From NCBI RefSeq assembly GCF_001598435.1, contig NZ_BCYY01000023.1, positions 1 through 64,000 of the forward strand: 64,000 bases of DNA. The letters run 5' to 3'. This DNA comes from Sphingomonas pituitosa NBRC 102491 (lineage in GTDB: Bacteria; Pseudomonadota; Alphaproteobacteria; Sphingomonadales; Sphingomonadaceae). Of this stretch, positions 57,939 to 64,000 are shown one piece after another. A program made the position numbers and the translations under genes. The notes beneath the pieces are model-generated. The model did no database searches and had not been told where the DNA came from. It saw only the letters and a program-made list of their open reading frames with translations. Within the stretch, counting starts at the first letter, position 1; the number at the start of each line of letters is the position of its first letter.

Positions 57939-58030
57939 CTGCACTTCCTTCGCTGGACGGGGCGAGTGTAGGAGATTCGGATGGCAGGCGGAATCGGTTT
58001 CACCGCCGCCGCGAAAATCCCGGAGCCGCA

Positions 58031-58651
58031 ATGCCCACCGACTTCCACTTCTACGAACCCGCATCGGGGCACGGCCTCGCGCATGATCCGCTCAACGCGA
58101 TCGTCGCTCCCCGCCCGATCGGGTGGGTGAGCACCGTTTCCGCTTCCGGCGTACGCAATCTCGCGCCCTACAGCTTCTTCAACCTGTTCAACTATCGCCC
58201 GCCGATCCTCGGCTTCGCCTCCACGGGTTGGAAGGACAGCGTCGCCAACATCGCCGAGACGAAGCAATTCGTCTGGAACCTCGCCACCCGGCCGCTGGCG
58301 GAAGTGATGAACGCCAGCGCCGCGATGGTCGATCCGGAGGTGGACGAGTTCACCCTTGCCGGCATCGACACGCTGCCGTCGCGCACCGTGCGGCCGGGCC
58401 GCGTGGCGGCGAGCCCGGCGCAGTTCGAATGCCGGCTGACCCAGCTGATCCGGCTGGAGACCAAGGAAGGGGCGGAAATCGACACCTGGCTGGTGCTGGG
58501 CGAGGTGACCGGCGTGCATATCGACCGGGCGATGCTGGAGGACGGCATCTACCAGACTGCCCGCGCCCGCCCGATCCTGCGCGGCGGCGGGCCGGCCGAT
58601 TATTTCGAAATCGGAGAGGACGCGCTGTTCAGGATGTTCCGTCCGCGCTGA
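58031..58651 (+). CDS. Flavin reductase-like FMN-binding protein
   Basis: A 206-residue split-barrel flavoprotein: IVAPRPIGWVSTVSASGVRN, LAPYSFFNLFNYRPPILGFA and ETKQFVWNLATRPLAEVMNA are the flavin reductase-like signature. Such proteins reduce FMN for monooxygenases or have other flavin tasks. It is divergent from the cytochrome b gene and ends inside the 3' end of the LprI-like gene (23-base overlap of convergent genes). Confidence 0.87.
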   Translation: MPTDFHFYEPASGHGLAHDPLNAIVAPRPIGWVSTVSASGVRNLAPYSFFNLFNYRPPILGFASTGWKDSVANIAETKQFVWNLATRPLAEVMNASAAMVDPEVDEFTLAGIDTLPSRTVRPGRVAASPAQFECRLTQLIRLETKEGAEIDTWLVLGEVTGVHIDRAMLEDGIYQTARARPILRGGGPADYFEIGEDALFRMFRPR

Positions 58652-59030
58652 GCCCGGGCTCTGGGAGGATCGGCGGCGTCGAATCCGGATAGGTCAGCCA
58701 CGTCTTCCACAGCCACTGCGTGCGGGTGCGGGTGAGGTCGATACGGCAATTCAGCAGAATTGCGCCGCGGGCGGTGCCGCCCTGCCGGTGCGCGAACACC
58801 GCATCGCACTCGGCCTTGCGAAAGGCGAGCCAGCGCGCCTGCGCCTCGTCGAACGCCTTGGCCACCGCCGCTCCGTCCGCCGTCGCCCGCTTGCGCGCGG
58901 CACCGAGATAACGGGTCATCTCCACCTCCGCCGCATTGCTGGCGCGGGCGAGGCACGTGTCCCGCTCGACGGCGCCCTTCGCGTCGGCACAGGGATCGGC
59001 GAGGACCAGGGCGAGCAGGCGCAGCGGCAT
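58629..59030 (-). CDS. LprI-like (DUF1311) exported protein
   Basis: A 133-residue protein with a short N-terminal hydrophobic start (MPLRLLALVLA), then the DUF1311/LprI-N pattern CADAKGAVERDTCLARASNA, AEVEMTRYLGAARKR, AQARWLAFRKAECDAVF and LLNCRIDLTRTRTQWL, including four cysteines in the usual spacing. LprI proteins are linked to lysozyme inhibition in some bacteria; here the role is unknown. Its stop overlaps the flavin reductase stop by convergence. Confidence 0.8.
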   Translation of the reverse strand: MPLRLLALVLADPCADAKGAVERDTCLARASNAAEVEMTRYLGAARKRATADGAAVAKAFDEAQARWLAFRKAECDAVFAHRQGGTARGAILLNCRIDLTRTRTQWLWKTWLTYPDSTPPILPEPGLSADGTS

Positions 59031-59062
59031 GGCTGCACCTTACCGAAGAAGCGCCCCTCGAC

Positions 59063-60271
59063 TCAACCGAGCGCTGCGAACTTCTCGGCAGCCTCGCGAT
59101 CGAGCTGGGCGCGGCTCTTCTTCTCCGACGCGGTCTTCAGCTGGCCGCAGGCAGCATCGATGTCGCGCCCGCGCGGGGTGCGCACCGGCGCCGAGATGCC
59201 GCCCTCGAACACGATGTTCGAGAAGGACCGGATCCGCTCCGGCGTCGAGCATTCATAGGGGGCGCCGGGCCAGGGGTTGAACGGGATCAGGTTCACCTTG
59301 GCGGGCAGCTTGTACTTGCGCAGCAGGCGGACGAGCTCATGCGCATCGGCGTCGCTGTCGTTCTTGTCCTTCAGCATCACATATTCGAAGGTGATGCGGC
59401 GGGCATTGTTGGCGCCGGGATAATCGGCACAGGCCTGCAGCAGCTCCTCGATGCCGTATTTCTTGTTGAGCGGCACGATCTCGTCGCGCACGTCCTTGGT
59501 GACGGCGTGGAGCGACACCGCCAGGTTGACGCCGATCTCCTCGCCCGCGCGCGCCATGATCGGCACCACGCCCGAGGTCGACAGCGTGATGCGGCGCTTG
59601 GACAGCGCGAGCCCGTCGCCGTCCATCACGATCTGGAGGCCGGCCTTCACTTCGTCGAAATTGTACAGCGGCTCGCCCATGCCCATCATCACGATGTTGG
59701 TGAGCAGGCGGCCTTCGGGCTGGCTGGGCCATTCGCCGAGCGAATCGCGCGCGAGCATCACCTGACCGACGATCTCGCCCGCGGTGAGGTTGCGCACCAG
59801 CCGCATCGTGCCGGTGTGGCAGAAGCGGCAGTTGAGCGTGCAGCCCACCTGGCTGGAGACGCACAGCGTGCCCCGATCGGCGTCGGGGATGAACACCATC
59901 TCGTAGTCCTGGCCGTCGGGCGAGCGGAGCAGCCACTTGCGCGTGCCGTCGTTCGAGACCTGCGCCTCGACCACCTCGGGGCGGCCGATCACGAAGCGCG
60001 CGGTCAGCCACGGGTGCTGCGCCTTGGCGATGTCGGTCATCGCCGAGAAGTCGGTAGCGCCGCGATTGTAGATCCAGTGCCACAGCTGCTTGGCGCGCAA
60101 CTTGGCCTGCTTGGGCTCGAGCCCGGCGGCTTCGAGCGCGCCGCGGATACCGTCGCGGGAAAGACCGATCAGGTCGGTACGGCCGTCCTCGCGCGCGGCG
60201 AGCGCACGCGGCACGGGCACGGGATCGATGTGCCCGGGGATGGGCATGGGCGCGGCCGACACTGTCTGCAT
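59063..60271 (-). CDS. rlmN: 23S rRNA/tRNA adenine-C2 methyltransferase RlmN
   Basis: Radical-SAM enzyme that methylates A2503 of 23S rRNA and A37 of some tRNAs. The cluster motif C-x3-C-x2-C is VGCTLNCRFCHTGTMRLVRN, preceded by GTLCVSSQ; further blocks are NIVMMGMGEPLYNFDEVKAG, ITLSTSGVVPIMARAGEEIG, VSLHAVTKDVRDEIVPLNKK and the catalytic Cys in RGRDIDAACGQLK. About 402 residues from ATG 60271 (MQTVSAAPMPIPG), a length in range; in-frame ATGs at 60280 and 60346 are also possible and the true start is uncertain. Confidence 0.96.
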   Translation of the reverse strand: MQTVSAAPMPIPGHIDPVPVPRALAAREDGRTDLIGLSRDGIRGALEAAGLEPKQAKLRAKQLWHWIYNRGATDFSAMTDIAKAQHPWLTARFVIGRPEVVEAQVSNDGTRKWLLRSPDGQDYEMVFIPDADRGTLCVSSQVGCTLNCRFCHTGTMRLVRNLTAGEIVGQVMLARDSLGEWPSQPEGRLLTNIVMMGMGEPLYNFDEVKAGLQIVMDGDGLALSKRRITLSTSGVVPIMARAGEEIGVNLAVSLHAVTKDVRDEIVPLNKKYGIEELLQACADYPGANNARRITFEYVMLKDKNDSDADAHELVRLLRKYKLPAKVNLIPFNPWPGAPYECSTPERIRSFSNIVFEGGISAPVRTPRGRDIDAACGQLKTASEKKSRAQLDREAAEKFAALG

Positions 60272-60456
60272 CCGGCGCATATAGGCGAAAATGCCCGGCT
60301 TTTCCAGCGGTGTGATTCCGGCCGCGATCGTCCCTGCACGGGTCATGCCGTCCCGCCGAGGCAACAACCCATCGTGAATCGGGTGCCTGCCGGAAAACCC
60401 ATTCCCCACTTCGACGTTACAGGGGCGCAAAAGAGTTTCATTGTTGTGAGGAACTG

Positions 60457-60909
60457 ATGATGAAAATGATGTTCTCGAGCCTAGCCATTGCCGGCACGCT
60501 GATGGCTTCGACGGCCTTCGCCCAGACCACCACGCCCGCCCAGACGACCCCGGCGGACGCTGCTCCGGCGCAGACCACGCCGGCGACGCCGGACCAGGGC
60601 ACCACGGGGGCAGGAACCGCGGCAGCCTCTACCTTCACCGATACCGAAGTGCAGCAGTACGCCAAGGCGGCGCTCGCGGTGAACAAGATCAACGCCGACA
60701 CCAGCATCCCGGCCGCCGAGAAGAACCCCAAGTTCGTCGCCGCGATCACCGCGTCGGGCCTGCAGCCGCAGCGTTTCAACGAGATCAGCCAGGCGATGGC
60801 GTCGGATACCGCGCTGAACCAGCGCATCCAGGCCGCCGCCGCCCAGGCGCAGACCAGCGGCCAGTCGGCCCAGGCGACCGCGCCGGCCAGCCCGACCGGC
60901 GGAAACTAA
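60457..60909 (+). CDS. Exported DUF4168 protein
   Basis: A 150-residue protein: signal peptide MMKMMFSSLAIAGTLMASTA, then a Thr/Pro/Ala-rich segment with QTTTPAQTTP and the DUF4168 domain (FTDTEVQQYAKAALAVNKI; QRFNEISQAMASDTALNQRI). The domain is common in alphaproteobacterial and cyanobacterial secreted proteins of unknown function. The Thr-rich lead shares composition with the 30611 gene. A good terminator follows. Confidence 0.82.
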   Translation: MMKMMFSSLAIAGTLMASTAFAQTTTPAQTTPADAAPAQTTPATPDQGTTGAGTAAASTFTDTEVQQYAKAALAVNKINADTSIPAAEKNPKFVAAITASGLQPQRFNEISQAMASDTALNQRIQAAAAQAQTSGQSAQATAPASPTGGN

Positions 60910-60928
60910 GCGCATAGCTCCCTCGATA

Positions 60929-60960
60929 GGCGGCGGTCCCCAGCGGGCCGCCGCCTTCTT
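60929..60960 (+). terminator. Terminator after the DUF4168 gene
   Basis: GGCGGCGGTCC-CCAGC-GGGCCGCCGCC followed by TTCTT. The arms pair over 11 bp with one G-U wobble. It is a standard intrinsic terminator 19 bases past the stop. Confidence 0.85.
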
Positions 60961-61041
60961 TGTGCGCGCGACTGTCATGGTTCCGGAACGAAAGCCCGCC
61001 AAAGGCACCGCCTTGGGTTCGCTTCGCAAAGGAATGACGGA

Positions 61042-62127
61042 ATGCGCAAAGGCTATATGATCGCCGCGGCGGCGCTGCTGATGGCGATGGCTCCGGGCGG
61101 CACCACGCCCGATGCGGACAAAAGCCTCGATTCGCTCCGGCTCGACCAGGTCCGCGTGCTCGGCTCGCACAACAGCTATCGCCCCTATCCGCTGCCCCAG
61201 GTCGAAGCGCGCATCCGCACGCTGCTGCCCAGCGCCTGGGAAGGCCTCGCCTATGGCCACCCGCCGCTGGAGAGCCAGCTGGCGCTCGGCCTGCGCCAGC
61301 TCGAAATCGACGTCGCGCCCGATCCGCAGGGTGGCGCCTATGCCGCGCCCTATGCGGACGGTCCCGCGGAGATCCGGGCGGAGATGGCCGCCCCCGGCGC
61401 CAAGACGATCCACATCCCCGGCATCGACTGGCAGACGCATTGCCGCACCTTTCGCGGCTGCATGGCGCTGTTCCGCCGCTGGTCGGATGCGCATCCGGGC
61501 CATTTGCCGGTGATGATCCTGGTCAATGCCAGCGACGTGCGGCCGATTCCGAACGTGCGCACCACCGATATCGGTTTCGACGCTGCCACGCTCGACGCGC
61601 TGGATGCCGACATCGCCGCGACGATCGGCCGCGAACGCGTGATCGCGCCCGACGATGTGCGGGGAACGCTTCCCACGCTGCGCGACGCCGTCCTCGCGCA
61701 TCGCTGGCCGACGGTCGGCGCGTCGCGCGGGAAATTCCTGTTCGTGCTCGACACCTCGGACGCGAACGAGGAACGCTACCGCACCGGCCATGCCAGCCTG
61801 AAGGGCCGGATGATGTTCGGCTGGTATCCCGAGGAAGCGCCCGAAGCGGCGTTCTTCAACACCCAGAGCCCGACCGCGGACACCGCGACGATCACCCGCC
61901 GCGTGCAGGCCGGCTTCATGGTCCGCACCCGCGCCGATGCCGAGACGATCGAGGCGCGCAACCATGATCGCCGCCGGCTCGACGCCGCGATCGCCTCGGG
62001 CGCGCAGCTGATCAGCACCGATTTCTACGAAGGCGCCCCCGATCCGCGCGGGCTGGGCTGGGCGGTGTCGCTGGGGAAGAGCAGCGTGATCTGCAACAGC
62101 GTGACGGCGCGCTGCCCGGCGCGCTGA
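61042..62127 (+). CDS. Secreted phosphoinositide phospholipase C-like protein
   Basis: A 361-residue exported protein (signal MRKGYMIAAAALLMAMAPGG) of the Ca2+-dependent PI-PLC-C1-like family. Catalytic-type first His in VRVLGSHNSYRPYPL (about residues 40-54), second-box residues in LELSQ-like GLRQLEIDVAPDP, and HLPVMILVNASD and KGRMMFGWYPEE further on. Members hydrolyse phosphodiester headgroups or are glycerophosphodiester-like; the substrate is unknown. It is followed by a long palindromic repeat. Confidence 0.82.
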   Translation: MRKGYMIAAAALLMAMAPGGTTPDADKSLDSLRLDQVRVLGSHNSYRPYPLPQVEARIRTLLPSAWEGLAYGHPPLESQLALGLRQLEIDVAPDPQGGAYAAPYADGPAEIRAEMAAPGAKTIHIPGIDWQTHCRTFRGCMALFRRWSDAHPGHLPVMILVNASDVRPIPNVRTTDIGFDAATLDALDADIAATIGRERVIAPDDVRGTLPTLRDAVLAHRWPTVGASRGKFLFVLDTSDANEERYRTGHASLKGRMMFGWYPEEAPEAAFFNTQSPTADTATITRRVQAGFMVRTRADAETIEARNHDRRRLDAAIASGAQLISTDFYEGAPDPRGLGWAVSLGKSSVICNSVTARCPAR

Positions 62128-62142
62128 GGGGATAACGCCATC

Positions 62143-62276
62143 CCCCTCACCCTTCCCACCGCCTGCGGCGGCGGGCCCCTTCCCTCTCCCACAAGGGGAG
62201 AGGGAGGTTGGAAGCACTGCTCTCTCTCCCCTTGTGGGAGAGGGAGGGAGCGCCGAAGGCGCGGAAGGGTGAGGGG
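62143..62276. repeat. 134-bp intergenic palindromic repeat after the PLC-like gene
   Basis: Outer 14-bp arms CCCCTCACCCTTCC (62143-62156) and GGAAGGGTGAGGGG (62263-62276) are perfect. Inside are two mutually inverted copies of a CTCTCCC-CTTGTGGGAGAGGG-type hairpin (about 62182-62205 and 62221-62247). The C/G-run style matches the E2-linker element at 47265. Confidence 0.8.
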
Positions 62277-62287
62277 AACTTTGGGGG

Positions 62288-63559
62288 CTACCCCTCCCCG
62301 CCCCGCACCCGCACGTCGCGACGCGGGGCGGGCACAGTGATGCCGTGCTCGCAGAACAGCTTCCACAGTCGGTTGAGCACGTCGCTGCGGACATTGCCGA
62401 CGCCGCTTTCCGGATCGCTGATCCACACCAGGATCTCGTGCGCCGCGCCGTTCTCGCCCAGCGCGGCCAGCCACACATTGGGCGGCGGCGTATCGAGCAC
62501 GCGCGGGCTTTCGGTCGCCGCGCGCAGCATCAGGTCCTGCGCCAGCTCGAGGTCGCAGCCATAGGCGACCGTCACCGTGATCCGCACGCGCACGTTGCGA
62601 TCGGTGTACGACCAGTTCTCGACTTCCTGGGTCATCAGATTCTCGTTCGGAATCAGATGCTCCTTGCCGTCACGGGTAATCACCGAGACGGCACGCACGC
62701 CGATCTTGTTCACCCAGCCGAAACTGTCCCCCACCACGATCACGTCGCCCGGCTTGATCGAGCGATCCATCAGCAGGATGATCCCGGCGATCAGGTTGCC
62801 GACGGTCTTCTGCATGCCGAAGCCGATGGCGAGGCCGAACGCGCCGGAAAACACCGCGAAGGTCGTCAGATCGATGCCGAGCAGGTCGATGCCGACGAAG
62901 AAGGCGGCGGTGACGATGGCGATGCTCGCCAGCTTCTGGCCGAGCAGCTGCTGGGTGGGATCGAGCCCCTTGGCCCGCCCGATCCACTGGGCGAGCAGCC
63001 GGTTGGCGATCCGCACCAGCGCATAGATGATCGTGACGGTGACGAGGAAGGTGAGCAGCGACAGCAGCGACAGCCGCCGCGTGCCGATGTCGAAGCCCAC
63101 GCGCGCCAGCAGCGCCTCGATCACGCCGAGCCCGCCCATCGTCTTGCTGAGCAGCGAGGTGAAGGCGATCGCCCCCATCGCCCAGGTGGCGAGCCGCGGC
63201 AGGCCCAGCCCGCGCAGCACCTCCACCACCGCCAGCGCCATTACCAGCCCGAGCGCGACGCCGAGCAGCAGCGTCGCCGGCGGATGCCAGCCCCAGCCGC
63301 TCGCCACCGGCGACAGCAGCAGCGCGGTGGTGAGGTAGCGGGTGATCCGGCACAGCCGCGGCTGGATGCCGTTGACGTGCTCGCCGGCGATGCGCTGCCA
63401 CAGCGCGGCGATCTGCGCGCCCATGCGCCGCCCGACCAGCACGCCGATCGCCAGCGCGCACGCGGCCAGCCCCAGCGCCACCGCCAGCTCGCCCAATTCG
63501 GCCGGCGACGGGACTCGCATCCCCATGCCGGCCACCCGGTCGAGCAGGTCGCGGATCAT
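62288..63559 (-). CDS. Mechanosensitive channel of the MscS family
   Basis: A 423-residue channel with an N-terminal set of six or so hydrophobic helices and the MscS core: pore-helix segment FSGAFGLAIGFGMQKTVGNLIAG (about 235-257, Gly/Ala-rich TM3), the beta-domain DRSIKPGDVIVVGDSFGWVN then HLIPNENLMTQEVENWS, and an upper C-terminal domain. Probably an osmotic safety valve or a larger MscS-like channel. Its ATG overlaps the metC-like stop (ATGA). Confidence 0.9.
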   Translation of the reverse strand: MIRDLLDRVAGMGMRVPSPAELGELAVALGLAACALAIGVLVGRRMGAQIAALWQRIAGEHVNGIQPRLCRITRYLTTALLLSPVASGWGWHPPATLLLGVALGLVMALAVVEVLRGLGLPRLATWAMGAIAFTSLLSKTMGGLGVIEALLARVGFDIGTRRLSLLSLLTFLVTVTIIYALVRIANRLLAQWIGRAKGLDPTQQLLGQKLASIAIVTAAFFVGIDLLGIDLTTFAVFSGAFGLAIGFGMQKTVGNLIAGIILLMDRSIKPGDVIVVGDSFGWVNKIGVRAVSVITRDGKEHLIPNENLMTQEVENWSYTDRNVRVRITVTVAYGCDLELAQDLMLRAATESPRVLDTPPPNVWLAALGENGAAHEILVWISDPESGVGNVRSDVLNRLWKLFCEHGITVPAPRRDVRVRGGEG

Positions 63560-64000
63560 CCGCGCGCGGCGGCGAAGCGGGCGAGACCGGCGTCGAGATC
63601 GGCGATCAGATCGTCGGCATCCTCGAGGCCGATATAGAGCCGGATCATCGGCCCCTCGGCCTCCCAGCGCGACGCGGTGCGGATGCGCTGCGGATCGGCC
63701 GGGATGGCGAGGCTTTCATAGCCGCCCCAGCTGAAGCCGATGCCGAAATGGCGGAGCCCGTCGATCAGTGCGGTACGCGCCACCTCGTCGCCGCCGTTGA
63801 GCACGAAGGAGAACAGGCCCGCGCTGCCCCGGAAATCCCGCACGAACACGTCGTGGCCCGGGCAGTCGGGCAGCGCCGGGTGCAGCACGCGCGCCACTTC
63901 CGCCCGGGTCTTGAGCCACTGCGCGATCTTGAGCCCGCTCGCGCCCGACTGGCGGAGGCGCACCTCCATTGTCCGCAGCCCGCGCGACGCGAGATAGGCG
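63556..64000 (-). CDS. metC: Cystathionine beta-lyase-type PLP enzyme, 5' end beyond the window
   Basis: The C-terminal about 148 residues of a Cys/Met-metabolism PLP enzyme: LRTMEVRLRQSGASGLKIAQ followed by SAGLFSFVL and the C-terminal FGIGFSWGGYESLAIP, IRLYIGLEDADDLIADLDAG. The SWGGYESL type is typical of cystathionine beta-lyase (MetC), which splits cystathionine to homocysteine. The catalytic Lys lies outside the window. It overlaps the MscS gene by ATGA. Confidence 0.87.
   Translation of the reverse strand, partial: AYLASRGLRTMEVRLRQSGASGLKIAQWLKTRAEVARVLHPALPDCPGHDVFVRDFRGSAGLFSFVLNGGDEVARTALIDGLRHFGIGFSWGGYESLAIPADPQRIRTASRWEAEGPMIRLYIGLEDADDLIADLDAGLARFAAARG

Noticed and set aside
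62143..62276. CRISPR-like array
   Set aside because: The repeats are inverted palindromes without regular spacers or cas genes.
1..64000. tRNA/rRNA genes, prophage, transposase, integrase or attachment site
   Set aside because: No cloverleaf-type T-loop sequence, rRNA stretch or recombinase-like protein is visible on either strand; this is a reading by eye and not a covariance-model search.

Overview
The window reads as chromosomal DNA of a sphingomonad-type alphaproteobacterium (Sphingomonas or a close relative). Support comes from the very high GC content, the paired TonB-dependent receptors, an alphaproteobacterial-type LexA box (GTTC-N7-GTTC), the imuA-imuB-dnaE2 mutagenesis cassette, sphingomonad-style PAS/GAF hybrid kinases, and short palindromic repeats of the kind that encode HPGESRDP / MDPGFRRDDG peptides. 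Species level is inference. Genes are densely packed. I see no tRNA, rRNA, CRISPR array, transposase, prophage or replication origin, and no gene-free stretch longer than about 300 bases.

Layout. 1-10 kb: end of pheA, then a mutY-hydrolase-nudC operon on the minus strand with 4-base ATGA/GTGA overlaps. Opposite it runs a plus-strand series of a DUF721 (DciA-like) gene, two DsbA-like thiol oxidoreductase paralogues and smc. 9.5-11 kb: small poorly characterised genes and a hemerythrin-like protein. 11-25 kb: the translation/RNA-processing supercluster on the minus strand (rimP, nusA, ylxR, infB, rbfA, truB, rpsO, pnp). It is interrupted by tdk, by an opposing TonB-dependent receptor, and by an unusual infB-rbfA spacer that holds a tiny membrane-peptide ORF, stacked hairpins and a decayed copy of its start region. 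25-30.5 kb: a PQQ-type sugar dehydrogenase-like lipoprotein, two hotdog thioesterases, a crotonase, a thiolase and aroC. 30.6-37 kb: a Thr-rich exported protein, purA, a hybrid histidine kinase and an FAH-family enzyme. 37-43.6 kb: the SOS cassette imuA-imuB-dnaE2, with a LexA box in front and a 2H phosphoesterase gene coupled at its end. 43.7-48.5 kb: the branched-chain 2-oxoacid dehydrogenase operon (E1alpha, an inserted alpha/beta hydrolase, E1beta, E2, YciI-like). 48.5-55 kb: a membrane protein, rarD, argG and an Oar-like TonB-dependent receptor with an AT-rich promoter region. 55-64 kb: cfa, a molybdopterin oxidoreductase with its cytochrome b, a flavin reductase, an LprI-like protein, rlmN, a DUF4168 protein, a PLC-like enzyme, an MscS channel and the end of a metC-like gene.

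Two themes stand out. First, palindromic repeat elements occur both between genes and in frame inside genes: truB, imuB and the E2 linker each carry one, and all three inserts fall in linker-like, non-catalytic stretches. Second, the infB-rbfA spacer has a repeated plan of hairpin, strong Shine-Dalgarno and TTG-initiated peptide that I cannot assign to any known family. It is my best candidate for something undescribed.
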